Source: an uncultured Bartonella sp.
GTDB lineage: Bacteria; Pseudomonadota; Alphaproteobacteria; Rhizobiales; Rhizobiaceae
NCBI RefSeq assembly: GCF_945277285.1
Contig: NZ_CALYPR010000003.1
Coordinates: 62,001 to 126,000 of the forward strand
DNA length: 64,000 nucleotides
Direction of reading: 5' to 3'
Shown: piece after piece, positions 29,368-38,760 of the stretch
Position numbering within the stretch: position 1 is the stretch's first letter
Layout: every line of letters starts with the position of its first letter
Made by a program: the position numbers and the translations under genes
The notes under the pieces: generated by a model
The model's input: only the letters and a program-made list of their open reading frames with translations
The model's database searches: none
Told to the model about the DNA's origin: nothing

Positions 29368-29784
29368 ATGAGCGAAACGTTGAACGCCGAGTATCATCCC
29401 AGTGAAGATGAGCCTTTCATGAGTGAAAGGCAAAAAGCCTATTTTCGTGCAAAACTTATAGCTTGGAAAAATGATATTTTGCGCGAGGCACGCGAAACAC
29501 TCGAAAACTTACAGGAAGAAAATGCTAACCAGCCGGATTTGGCCGATCGTGCTTCTTCAGAAACCGATAGAGCAATAGAACTGCGTGCCCGTGACCGGCA
29601 AAGGAAGCTGATTGCCAAAATTGATGCAGCGCTTGAACGTCTTAACGACGGGACCTACGGTTATTGTGAGGAAACGGGCGAGCCAATAAGCATTAAGCGC
29701 TTGGATGCCCGTCCAATTGCTACTCTCTCTATTGAAGCACAGGAACGGCATGAAAAGCGCGAAAAAGTCTATAAAGACGAATAA
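29368..29784 (+). CDS. dksA: RNA polymerase-binding transcription factor DksA
   Basis: 138-aa DksA that acts with ppGpp at the RNA polymerase secondary channel. ATG 29368 has GGAGG eight bases upstream; the longer frame to 29308 lacks one. A coiled-coil (about residues 30-95) with DLADRASSETDRAIELRARD is followed by the globular zinc-finger fold. Of the four canonical zinc cysteines only C100 remains; the others are T103, S121 and A124. Such cysteine-poor DksA is known in alphaproteobacteria. It precedes the FliO-like gene and cckA. Confidence 0.93.
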   Translation: MSETLNAEYHPSEDEPFMSERQKAYFRAKLIAWKNDILREARETLENLQEENANQPDLADRASSETDRAIELRARDRQRKLIAKIDAALERLNDGTYGYCEETGEPISIKRLDARPIATLSIEAQERHEKREKVYKDE

Positions 29785-30393
29785 TTAAATTGCTTGAAGT
29801 GTAATATTTAATTGGCGTGGATTGCTGCAAATTGCGGTGCCGGCGCGGGCACTTCACGTATTTATAAAAGTGCTAATTCATGATTTGTGTCAAAAGTACG
29901 CAACAAAATGACAGAAATTTTTTTTATTTTTCTATGAAAGCGTTCATTAATAAGTAAAATTTTTTCCTGATGAAACATGCATAAAGCGGTTTTTAATAAA
30001 GGACAGACAACTTCCTTTTTATTTGAATTGTGAAGGAACCAGTCGGTTTTTACTCATATGTTTATTGGTGAAAACTGAAAAGTAGTCCTCTTACTTTTTA
30101 AAGTCCGCGCTAAAACAACCTTTTTAATAACAGATTATTTTTTTAAACAATTCCTTCATTTTTAGTTCTTCTGAAATACCAGTCGAACAGTTTAAGAGCG
30201 TTTGCAATATGGGCAATTCATAAGTTCTGGTGGCTAGCCGGATGGTCTTTTGGATGAACCGACGATGTTTTGTTAAATGGGATAACCCGACAAGGTACCG
30301 TAAGTCTTAACTATCGTCCAAAAACCATAAAAACCGAAACCGGAGAGCGCTTGAGAACCATGCTTACCTCGTGATGATACGTTCCCATGGCCA
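29785..30393. other. Gap between dksA and the FliO-like gene
   Basis: 609 AT-rich bases between two convergent genes. No ORF of useful length, no clear terminator and no tRNA-like fold. The part from about 30180 to 30380 is noticeably richer in G and C than the rest and could be a decayed gene or a small RNA, but I could not match it to a known family. Confidence 0.4.
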
Positions 30394-31287
30394 TTATAGT
30401 TTTTCGTTTTTTATCGCATCTTTGAGTTCATTTTCAAACATGTGATCAAATTCGTCGTCCAGGTTAACGGAGGAGGCTGAAGATTTAGCCGGAATGTTTA
30501 ATGAAGGTTCGCGGCGCCCTTCGAATTCTGCACGCACTGTTTCCCCATTAGGGGCCGGTGAAAAATGTGTATCAATGGTGGGGGTTATAGCTTGCTGTGG
30601 TGTTACGCGGTCGGTCGGAGATGCTGAAAAATCTGCCATACGCTGTTCATGTAAATGCTGCGGAGGTGTCGACAAACCACGGCTCAAGTCAACGCTTTCA
30701 GGCGGCATATTTATATTAACTTTAGGAGAAACACGGTTGAAAGTTCTTGCTGCCGGATCCACTTTAACGTCGCTGCGCACCGGAGCAACATTAATATCGC
30801 TCCGTAAAGAAGAAGTTGCGCTCAAATTGTCTCGCTCTGCAGTTGCAACGGGAGTGGGAGAAACAGCTACGTTATTTTGAGGCACTAAAGGCTCATTGAT
30901 CAACGGTTCCCGATAGGCAGGTGTTGATACAACTTCCGCAGCGATGTTTCTTTTCGGAGAAATAAAACTTTCCTCATTGGTGCCAGACTCTTTCACCACA
31001 ATATTGGTTTCAATAACGAGGTCTGTTGGCCCGCCAATCATTAAAAGATGTTCAACATTGTCGCGACGTACCAGTACAAGCCGACGTGTACGATCAACTG
31101 CGGCTGCATCACGAACAGATAAACGCGGTGTACGTGATTTACCACCGACAACAAATGTACCCCTATTAAATTTACGTAGTATCGAAATGGTAACAGCTAT
31201 TGCTGCAATAACAATAATAAGCACAACAAAACTGGTGATAATATTGGCTGCCGATTGCCCAATTTGGTTTTCTAACCAAGCATGCAT
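30394..31287 (-). CDS. FliO-like single-pass membrane protein
   Basis: 297 aa from ATG 31287, with GGAG seven to nine bases upstream. One transmembrane segment (about residues 14-38, ANIITSFVVLIIVIAAIAV) is followed by a FliO-type soluble stretch: VDRTRRLVLVRRDNVEHLLMI and GGPTDLVIETNIV. The rest to the C-terminus is low-complexity Pro/Ser/Val-rich sequence, predicted disordered. FliO helps assemble the flagellar export gate, but no other flagellar gene is in the window, so the name reflects only the domain. It is divergent from cckA. Confidence 0.7.
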   Translation of the reverse strand: MHAWLENQIGQSAANIITSFVVLIIVIAAIAVTISILRKFNRGTFVVGGKSRTPRLSVRDAAAVDRTRRLVLVRRDNVEHLLMIGGPTDLVIETNIVVKESGTNEESFISPKRNIAAEVVSTPAYREPLINEPLVPQNNVAVSPTPVATAERDNLSATSSLRSDINVAPVRSDVKVDPAARTFNRVSPKVNINMPPESVDLSRGLSTPPQHLHEQRMADFSASPTDRVTPQQAITPTIDTHFSPAPNGETVRAEFEGRREPSLNIPAKSSASSVNLDDEFDHMFENELKDAIKNEKL

Positions 31288-31536
31288 ACTTTGTCTCCTA
31301 TCAGAAGTGCGTGACAATATCCACACTTTTACCTTTATGCTAGAGTTTTTATCGACAGAACATGGCAGCTTGAAGAAACAAAAAATTATTTTTTGTATAT
31401 CCACCATCATTAGGAGTTGTTGCAGTGTCAATGTTATAAAAGTCCTAGCATTTGCCGATAATGCTTCATAGGAAGTATTAATTGGAGCAATATAGAGTCA
31501 AGAATCAACCTTGATTGAAAGGGGCAGCAAAAAGCT

Positions 31537-34092
31537 ATGAAGAAGCCAGAAAAAATAAAACAACCGCCGGCTTTTTCGGAAAAATGGTCAAAGCGCGCTA
31601 AACTTGTTGCAGGATTAGTTCTTGTTGTTTGCGGGATGATTGCAGTTGCTGGTTTCGTCTATGATAGCCCCAGGTTGAATTCTGCTGCGGTCGTTGTTGT
31701 TTTGTTTCTTGCAATCATAGGATTTTGCACTTTAGTTCTGTTTTTGAGTGGTGTTCTGTCACCTGTTCGCCAAGTCAATAAACAAGACTGGTTGATGACA
31801 TCTGATCTTTCTAACGACGCACTGTTTTTGACAGATATTTCAGGCTTTATCGTCAAGTCCAATGCATTATGCAAGAAACTTTCGGGATTTGTTGATGCGC
31901 AAACAGTTTTTTCTCTTCTCTCACAGCTAGAGAATGCCGAACAAATTGTCTATCGGCTCAGTGCAAAAGCTCTTGCCGGACAATCAGCAGACGAAGACAT
32001 GTATGCAGAAAATCCGTTATGGACAACAGATGGAGAGCACCCGCAATATTCATACAACCTTTCTGTCCGACCGATAAGAATAAAAGGCGAGACATTTCTG
32101 ATCTGGCAGTTAAAAGATAAAGGTTCTACGCCAAAAACTGACGAAACGCCGTCTAACAAGCTGCAACAAGCAAATAGTTATCTTGATAAAGCTCCGGTTG
32201 GCTTTCTTTCGGTTAATTTCCAAGGGGCAATTCGTTATCTCAATGCCACATTGGCAAACTGGCTTGAAATTGACCTGTCAAATTTCAAGGTTGACGAATT
32301 GTTATTTGATGATGTTTTTCGGACAGACAAGCCGGTGTCGCCTTGGACACAACTATCGCAGAAGATTGAACACTCCGATAGCTGTTATCAGTTTTCCGTC
32401 GCTAGGTTGAGCAAAAAAAGTGGACTTTCGTCTTTCATTGGCTTTGCAACAACACGGGCGGGGGATGTCAATGACGAAAAGCTTTATCAACTTGTTCTTG
32501 TTCCAATGTCCTATCAATCGGATATGGGGCATGTTTTTAAGGATATGTCAGATGTTTTTCGTTATTATTTCGAAAATTCACCTATCGCCATTGCGCTGGT
32601 TGGAAAACAAGGTGCGCTGCTTGATGTGAACCGGCCTTTCGGTCTCTTATTCAATATCAAACGCGACGATAAAAATAGAGTGGCTGTCAGTGATTTGGTC
32701 GCTGAAAAAGATAAAGAAGAGATAACTACACTCGTGAAAAAACTAGCCGTTGGTGGGCGGCTAAGTCTCACAACAGAAGTTAGTTTAACTAACAACGACG
32801 ACCGTCATTTCCGGTTGTTTTTCCTAGGTTTATCAAGAGATTTTCATCCTTCGGTAAATGAAATAGCAATTTTAACGGCCATCGAGACAACGGCGCAAAA
32901 AACACTGGAAGACAAGATGGCACAAGGGCAGAAGTTGCAGGCCGTCGGCCAGCTCGCAGGTGGTATTGCCCACGATTTCAACAATGTTTTGACAGCTATT
33001 ATTATGTCGTGTGATCTTTTGCTGGCAAGTCACCGTAGTTCTGATCCGGCACATGCCGATCTTATCAATATCAAAAATAATGCCGACCGCGCAGCTTCGC
33101 TGGTGCAACAATTATTGGCATTTTCACGTCGCCAGACATTACGGCCGGAAGTTGTTGATCTAACCGAATTGCTTTCGGATGTAAGAAATCTCTTAATGCC
33201 GCTTCTGGGTAGTAACATACATTTAAAATTCAATCATGGACGGGATTTGTGGGATGTCAAAGTCGATCAGGCATCATTCCAGCGTGTATTGATGAATTTG
33301 GTTATCAACGCGCGTGATGCCATGCCAGCTGGCGGTACCATCACCATCGCTACGACGAATGTTGACCGGCAAAAAATCACAGATCTTGGCTTTGATGGTC
33401 TTACAATTGGCGATTATGTCGAACTTGATGTGAAAGACACGGGCACGGGAATACCGAAAGCAGTTCAGGAAAAAATGTTCGAGCCTTTTTTTACTACCAA
33501 AGAGGTCGGAAAAGGAACCGGGCTTGGCCTTTCCATGGTCTATGGGATAGTGAAGCAGACCGGTGGCAACATCTATTGCGAAAGTGAAGAAGGCTTGGGA
33601 ACAACATTTCGCATTTTCTTACCACGTTTTGTCGCTAACGCCCCGCAAGATGAACCAAAGAAGATTGAACCGACAAAATCGCAAGCCGAAAAGAATGCCG
33701 ACCTTTCGGGGTCAGCTACAGTGCTTTTAGTAGAAGACGAGGCTACCGTCAGAATGGGTGGGCTACGTGCCTTGCAGTCGCGCGGCTATACAGTGCTGGA
33801 AGCGGAAAATGGCTTGGAGGCACTGGATGTGATTGCCGAGCACAATGGTGCTATTGACCTTGTTGTCTCGGATGTTGTTATGCCTGAGATGGATGGCCCT
33901 ACATTGCTTGGCGAGATGCGAGCAAAGTATCCCGATATAAAATTTGTTTTTGTTTCGGGTTATGCCAAAGATGCTTTTGCCAAAAATCTGCCTCCGGATG
34001 CCGTTTTCGGATTTTTGTCAAAACCGTTTACCTTAAAACAGCTTGCTATGAAGGTTAAAGAGATGCTCGCGGACGATAGTGCTGTGCACTAA
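31537..34092 (+). CDS. cckA: Cell-cycle hybrid histidine kinase CckA
   Basis: 851-aa bifunctional kinase/phosphatase that controls the master regulator CtrA through ChpT in alphaproteobacteria. Two transmembrane segments lie at about residues 25-72, then PAS-like domains (about 90-440), and the histidine at H479 in LAGGIAHDFNNVLTAI. The ATP-binding N-box NARDAM starts near residue 591, with GTGIPKAVQEKMFEPFFTTK. A receiver domain carries the phosphoacceptor D779 in VVSDVVMPEMDG. Its neighbours dksA and the FliO-like gene are the usual ones in Rhizobiales. Confidence 0.95.
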   Translation: MKKPEKIKQPPAFSEKWSKRAKLVAGLVLVVCGMIAVAGFVYDSPRLNSAAVVVVLFLAIIGFCTLVLFLSGVLSPVRQVNKQDWLMTSDLSNDALFLTDISGFIVKSNALCKKLSGFVDAQTVFSLLSQLENAEQIVYRLSAKALAGQSADEDMYAENPLWTTDGEHPQYSYNLSVRPIRIKGETFLIWQLKDKGSTPKTDETPSNKLQQANSYLDKAPVGFLSVNFQGAIRYLNATLANWLEIDLSNFKVDELLFDDVFRTDKPVSPWTQLSQKIEHSDSCYQFSVARLSKKSGLSSFIGFATTRAGDVNDEKLYQLVLVPMSYQSDMGHVFKDMSDVFRYYFENSPIAIALVGKQGALLDVNRPFGLLFNIKRDDKNRVAVSDLVAEKDKEEITTLVKKLAVGGRLSLTTEVSLTNNDDRHFRLFFLGLSRDFHPSVNEIAILTAIETTAQKTLEDKMAQGQKLQAVGQLAGGIAHDFNNVLTAIIMSCDLLLASHRSSDPAHADLINIKNNADRAASLVQQLLAFSRRQTLRPEVVDLTELLSDVRNLLMPLLGSNIHLKFNHGRDLWDVKVDQASFQRVLMNLVINARDAMPAGGTITIATTNVDRQKITDLGFDGLTIGDYVELDVKDTGTGIPKAVQEKMFEPFFTTKEVGKGTGLGLSMVYGIVKQTGGNIYCESEEGLGTTFRIFLPRFVANAPQDEPKKIEPTKSQAEKNADLSGSATVLLVEDEATVRMGGLRALQSRGYTVLEAENGLEALDVIAEHNGAIDLVVSDVVMPEMDGPTLLGEMRAKYPDIKFVFVSGYAKDAFAKNLPPDAVFGFLSKPFTLKQLAMKVKEMLADDSAVH

Positions 34093-34197
34093 GTCATTTT
34101 TTATAGATTTAATGAACCCTTGTGCGTTTTGGTGATTGAAATCATTGTCATCTAATGCAAAATAAATACTTCTAAAAATGGTAAAAGAGGGCGAAGT

Positions 34198-35310
34198 ATG
34201 CGCAAAATACTGATTTCCACGGTTTCGGCATTGGCTTTGGCCGGTAGTCTTTTTTCAACTTCTGCTTATGCAGATGTTATCGTCGGCTTTATCGGGCCGA
34301 TTACGGGAGCTGTTGCCGCCTATGGCATTCAAGCAAATAACGGTGTCAAGGTTGCGGTTGACGAAATTAATAAAAACGGTGGGATCAATGGTGAAAAACT
34401 GGTTCTCAAGGTTTTTGACGATGCGGCTGATCCAAAACAGGGGGTTTCAGCAGCCAATCAGCTTATCGGCGAGGGTATCCAGTATGTGATCGGTCCGGTT
34501 ACATCAAATACCGCTTTGCCGGTTTCTAATATGCTGGAAGAAAATGACGTATTGATGATTACACCTTCATCTACTACGCCGGAATTGTCCAGTCGCGGAT
34601 TATGGAATGTATTGCGCACAATTGGCCGTGATGACCAGCAAGGCGACTATGCGGCTGATTATTATGTCCGTCACCTCAAGGATAAGCGTATTGCCATTAT
34701 TCATGATCGCGCGACTTATGGCAAAGGGCTCGCTGATGCATTCAAGGCAGCGCTCAACAAAGATGGCGTCAATGAAGTTTATTATGGCAATATCACTCCG
34801 GGTGAAAAAGACTATTCTGTTATGGTTAGTCGCTTGAAGCAGGAAAAAGTTGATTATGTCTATTTTGGCGGGTATCATCCAGAAGCAGGGCTGCTTTTAA
34901 AACAGATGCGTGAGCAAGGCGTTGAAGCACCTCTGATTGGCGGAGACGGTTTTAACACTTCCGAACTGTGGTCTATCGCCGGTACTGCTGCGGAAGGCAC
35001 GTTGTTTACCAATCCGGTCGATGTGCGCAATAATCCGGATGCACAAGCGGCAATAAAAGCATTGAAAGACCAGAATATTCCACCTGAAACATTTGCAATC
35101 CATGGATTTGCAGCAGTTCAAGTGCTGGTTTATGGCATTGAGAAAGCAGGCTCTGCGTCTGATCCCGAGGCAGTTGCCAAAGCAATAAAATCAGGTGAGC
35201 CGATCAAGACAACTTTGGGTGATATTACCTATGGAGAACGTGGCGACATCACGTCAAAAGTTTTTTCTATGTATAAATGGCATAATGGAGAAATTGTTTC
35301 TGCTGAATAA
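34198..35310 (+). CDS. Second branched-chain amino acid-type binding protein
   Basis: 370-aa periplasmic binding protein of the Leu/Ile/Val family with a signal peptide (MRKILISTVSALALAGSLFSTSAYA, then DVIVGFIGPITGAVAAYG). PVTSNTALPVSNMLEENDV and GDDQQGDYAADYYVRHL-type stretches match LivJ/BraC. It is a single gene closed by its own terminator, with no permease or ATPase adjacent, so it may share LivHMGF or another permease encoded elsewhere. The ligand cannot be deduced. Confidence 0.92.
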   Translation: MRKILISTVSALALAGSLFSTSAYADVIVGFIGPITGAVAAYGIQANNGVKVAVDEINKNGGINGEKLVLKVFDDAADPKQGVSAANQLIGEGIQYVIGPVTSNTALPVSNMLEENDVLMITPSSTTPELSSRGLWNVLRTIGRDDQQGDYAADYYVRHLKDKRIAIIHDRATYGKGLADAFKAALNKDGVNEVYYGNITPGEKDYSVMVSRLKQEKVDYVYFGGYHPEAGLLLKQMREQGVEAPLIGGDGFNTSELWSIAGTAAEGTLFTNPVDVRNNPDAQAAIKALKDQNIPPETFAIHGFAAVQVLVYGIEKAGSASDPEAVAKAIKSGEPIKTTLGDITYGERGDITSKVFSMYKWHNGEIVSAE

Positions 35311-35333
35311 AAAAGTTGCAATAGACAATAAAG

Positions 35334-35356
35334 AAGCGGCTGATGCCGCTTTTTTA
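35334..35356 (+). terminator. Terminator after the second binding protein gene
   Basis: AAGCGGC / GCCGCTT with a 4-base loop followed by TTTTTA; typical Rho-independent structure 25 bases after the stop. Confidence 0.9.
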
Positions 35357-35394
35357 TTGTCTGCTTGATATTGAATATTTTAAGTAACAATAGA

Positions 35395-36606
35395 TTAATA
35401 ATTGCTGGCAACAGCGGTCGATTGGAAAATGCGATCAAGCATTTGCGAACCATCCTTTTGCATATTTGCCTGCATTTTATTTTCTGTAGCGCTCAATAAA
35501 GCGGCGACAGTATTATTGCGGATAGCAACCGGATTTCGCTCGTAGCCCGGACGCAAGAAGAAATTTGCTGTTGGAACCTTATTACGATATTCTGCAGGCA
35601 TTGTTACCATATCGTAGCCGTTACCATCTCCAGTCAGGTTAAGCATTTCGAGTTCTGCGCCCGATAGCGGGCGCGACACCCCTTTGCGGCGCAGAAATGT
35701 AATTGATGTTCTTAACTTGTGTATTTGCAACAGCGGGCCGACATCTTTATCCATAGTCATGGCATGCATACCAAGACCTGCTTCGGTTTTTGCAAGTTCT
35801 GCCTGTGCCCCCCAATTATGTGGAACAGTTTTTGCTTTTGCTGTCATACGGGCAACAACAGAAGCCTTTTCCAAAAGTTTTGCTCGTTGGGAACCTGAAA
35901 CAGTTTGAGCTTTTTGTCGCAATTCCTGAGCAATATCACTGCCATATTCCCACATCAGGCTTACTGTTGCAGTCGCAACCAGTTGATTATAGCCAATAGC
36001 GGTGGAAACAGGGCGAGCATTTTCTTTACCTTTGATCATACCCGATTGTAGATCATGGGTACCATCTCCCCCTGTTTCAAACGCGTATATCGAAACCAAT
36101 TGTTCCCTTGTTAGACCTATTTCTCGCGCCGCATTGACATAAGTGCTCATAAATTCACTTTCGTTCGATGGACGTTCAGGCGTAAAACCATAAACGCTTT
36201 TAGAAGCGGCTATAAAATCGTTAACGCCGGGGACTATACGATTGCCTGCGCCTCCACTGCCTAATGAAGGTTTTGCAGGGCCATTATAAAGAGGTGGCTG
36301 TGACAATACATAATCGGAAAGTTCGACAGTTAGCCCGCGTGCACGCTTTTCATTTCGTATTTTTCGTTTCGCGCTAATTTGATCCCAATAGGCCGATGCC
36401 TGCCGGTTATAGGCGCTATAAGCCGTTTTCCATGCTTCATAACTGGCATTGTTGATACTGTTTACCGGACTTGCCGGACGGATGCTTGAAGTTTTTTCCG
36501 CCGAGGGCCGCGAATAGGACGATTGCAGAGATTGCAGCGAATCCGACATACAACCGCCGATAAATAAACTGCATCCGATTAAAAGAGAGGCTTTTATTCT
36601 TGGCAC
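35395..36606 (-). CDS. Lysozyme-like lipoprotein of unknown function
   Basis: 403 aa. Lipoprotein signal MPRIKASLLIGCSLFIGGC with the lipidated cysteine at C19, from a GTG start. The region around residues 150-215 (LTREQLVSIYAFETGGDGTH, then AIGYNQLVATATVSLMWEYG) looks like the lytic transglycosylase/lysozyme fold, with E177 as a possible catalytic acid. The N-terminal third is Ser/Pro rich. The C-terminal part (GPLLQIHKLRTSITFL, then NFFLRPGYERNPVAIRN) has no domain I recognise. It could be a peptidoglycan enzyme or an inactive relative. Confidence 0.8.
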   Translation of the reverse strand: MPRIKASLLIGCSLFIGGCMSDSLQSLQSSYSRPSAEKTSSIRPASPVNSINNASYEAWKTAYSAYNRQASAYWDQISAKRKIRNEKRARGLTVELSDYVLSQPPLYNGPAKPSLGSGGAGNRIVPGVNDFIAASKSVYGFTPERPSNESEFMSTYVNAAREIGLTREQLVSIYAFETGGDGTHDLQSGMIKGKENARPVSTAIGYNQLVATATVSLMWEYGSDIAQELRQKAQTVSGSQRAKLLEKASVVARMTAKAKTVPHNWGAQAELAKTEAGLGMHAMTMDKDVGPLLQIHKLRTSITFLRRKGVSRPLSGAELEMLNLTGDGNGYDMVTMPAEYRNKVPTANFFLRPGYERNPVAIRNNTVAALLSATENKMQANMQKDGSQMLDRIFQSTAVASNY

Positions 36607-36912
36607 AACAGCTAAATCCCGAAAAAATTATCTGGGCTGATTATGCTTTTAATTGGTTGACAAGTTGTGAAGAGAAAAAAACAGATTTTTTAAAAATTTA
36701 AATATCAAGCACTTGTTGAAAGAATGCATTGTTTTCAAAAATGGTGAGGAAAATTGCGTTAAAACACTTCGAGACGGCTGTGTATAGTTGCGTTAAACCG
36801 ACAGAAGATAGCTTATCTGCAGATAGTTTTTTTGAGTGTTTAAAGGCACGAAAATAAAATAAGCAAAACGCAAGAAAACGAATTTCAGCGCCAATGGAGC
36901 TTGGTTCTGATA
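36607..36912. other. Gap between purN and the lipoprotein gene
   Basis: 306 AT-rich bases. They contain a short palindrome TATCTGCAGATA followed by a T-run (about 36810-36832) and a palindrome TTCTGATATCAGAA near 36906-36919 at the purN end, but neither is a strong terminator. No ORF. Confidence 0.4.
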
Positions 36913-37527
36913 TCAGAAGAACGATATAAGTTTCTGGTTAGCATCCACACCGTGATGTTTGCCTTCGATAAAGGCGCGCAATGTCGCCGGATAAAGCTGG
37001 TGTTCGACAGTGAGAATACGTGCTCCTAAACTGTCAGCTGTGTCATTTTCAAGCACGGGAACAGCAGCTTGTCCTAATATATCACCTTCATCCATGCCTT
37101 CTGTAACCAGATGCACTGTACAACCACTGATTTTGACGCCTGCATCCAAAGCTCTCTGGTGGGTATGAAGCCCTTTGAAAAGTGGCAGGAGTGCCGGGTG
37201 AATGTTTAATATTCTCCCTTCATAAGGCGTAATGATGCTTGCTGAAATAAGCCGCATAAAACCGGCGAGGCAAATAATGTCGGCGCGGCAGACATCAATT
37301 TGCTCGAGTAGTGCTGTTTCAAACGCTACCTTATTGGAAAAGTTCTTGCGGTCGATAATATAAGCCGGAATCCCAAGACTTTTTGCTTTTGCAATTCCTT
37401 CTGCCTCGCTGTTATCACTCAACACAGCAACAACTTCGGCAGGAAAATTATTTTTTCTTGAGGCTTCGACCAGCGCGACCATATTGGTACCGCTTCCTGA
37501 AATAAGGATAACAACTCTCGTTTTCAT
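36913..37527 (-). CDS. purN: Phosphoribosylglycinamide formyltransferase PurN
   Basis: Third step of purine synthesis, using 10-formyl-tetrahydrofolate. 204 aa. [17 protein letters not shown] begins the GAR-binding fold; [21 protein letters not shown] with the catalytic Asn-His pair, and [16 protein letters not shown] with the catalytic Asp are all present. It overlaps purM by 4 bases (ATGA), so the two enzymes of consecutive steps are co-translated. Confidence 0.97.
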   Translation of the reverse strand: MKTRVVILISGSGTNMVALVEASRKNNFPAEVVAVLSDNSEAEGIAKAKSLGIPAYIIDRKNFSNKVAFETALLEQIDVCRADIICLAGFMRLISASIITPYEGRILNIHPALLPLFKGLHTHQRALDAGVKISGCTVHLVTEGMDEGDILGQAAVPVLENDTADSLGARILTVEHQLYPATLRAFIEGKHHGVDANQKLISFF

Positions 37528-38615
37528 AATGCGAGATGCCCTTTATAAACAACGCCTTTGTCTTTACGTGTGGTCACTGTTCCGAGTTCGACGACTTTTT
37601 CTCCAACTTTTTCAAGGGTAGAACAAATGTCATCAGCATTTTTTGTGTCGACAATGACCACCATTCCGATGCCGCAATTATAGGTACGCAACATTTCCTG
37701 TTCGGCAACATTGCCTTGTTTTGATAGCCAAGAAAAAACCGGCGGCACAACAATTGCAGAAAGGTTTAATTCAACCGATAAGTTCTTTGGTAAAACACGC
37801 GGGATGTTTTCCGGAAAGCCGCCGCCAGTAATGTGGGCAAGAGCTTTTACTCCATTGTGTTCGCGCAAAATGGTAAGAATCGAGCGGACATAAATTCGGG
37901 TAGGTGTCAGCAAGGTTTCGGCCAGCGAAGTGAATTTATCAAAGGGGGCCGGATCATTAAAATTAAGGCCGCTTTCTTTGATAATGTGGCGCACCAATGA
38001 AAAACCGTTGGAGTGTAATCCTGTTGAGGCAAGCCCCAATACAATATCTCCCGCTTTGATGTCATTTGATGGAAGCAGGCTACCCCTTTCAGCAGCACCG
38101 ACGGCAAAACCAGCCAAATCATAATCGCCTTTACCATACATGCCGGGCATTTCAGCCGTTTCACCACCAATGAGCGCCGCACCCGCCTGCCGACAACCTT
38201 CCGCAATTCCTGAAACAATAGCAGCTCCTTGCTCGGGATCGAGTTTTCCGGTGGCAAAATAATCAAGAAAGAAAAGTGGTTCGGCACCCTGGACAACAAG
38301 ATCATTGACACACATTGCTACCAGATCAATGCCGACAGTGTCGTGAATACCGCTATCTATGGCAATTTTTAGTTTTGTTCCCACGCCGTCATTGGCTGCA
38401 ACCAGAACCGGATCTTTGAAACCTGCCGCCTTCAGGTCGAACAATCCGCCAAAGCCGCCAATTTCCGTATCTGATCCGGCTCGCTGCGTCGAACGAACGA
38501 TTGGTTTAATTTTTTCGACCATGAGATTGCCGGCATCAATATCAACACCCGCGTCCGCATAGGTGAGTTTATTATGATGAGGGGGGATGTCGCCCATTGA
38601 ATTTATCCTCGACAA
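37524..38615 (-). CDS. purM: Phosphoribosylformylglycinamidine cyclo-ligase PurM
   Basis: Fifth step of purine synthesis, ATP-dependent closure to AIR. 363 aa. [20 protein letters not shown] is the N-terminal signature, with [27 protein letters not shown] and [11 protein letters not shown] (the AIRS catalytic and ATP-binding regions). First gene of purM-purN; divergent from the AI-2E family transporter gene 145 bases away. Confidence 0.97.
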   Translation of the reverse strand: MSRINSMGDIPPHHNKLTYADAGVDIDAGNLMVEKIKPIVRSTQRAGSDTEIGGFGGLFDLKAAGFKDPVLVAANDGVGTKLKIAIDSGIHDTVGIDLVAMCVNDLVVQGAEPLFFLDYFATGKLDPEQGAAIVSGIAEGCRQAGAALIGGETAEMPGMYGKGDYDLAGFAVGAAERGSLLPSNDIKAGDIVLGLASTGLHSNGFSLVRHIIKESGLNFNDPAPFDKFTSLAETLLTPTRIYVRSILTILREHNGVKALAHITGGGFPENIPRVLPKNLSVELNLSAIVVPPVFSWLSKQGNVAEQEMLRTYNCGIGMVVIVDTKNADDICSTLEKVGEKVVELGTVTTRKDKGVVYKGHLAL

Positions 38616-38760
38616 AAATTATGAATATTGCTGAGCAATGCCATGTTCTTAATTCACTCACAAGTTTTATCAAGCTTCAAAAAAAGATATAAACGATTGT
38701 TTCTTGACGTTATCAAAAGAAGCAGCATATCTTTGCAAATAACGAACCTATTGGACATCT

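Noticed and set aside
30180-30380. Possible 6S or other known small RNA in the GC-richer part of the dksA gap
   Set aside because: No match to 6S, SRP, tmRNA or RNase P hallmarks that I can recognise.
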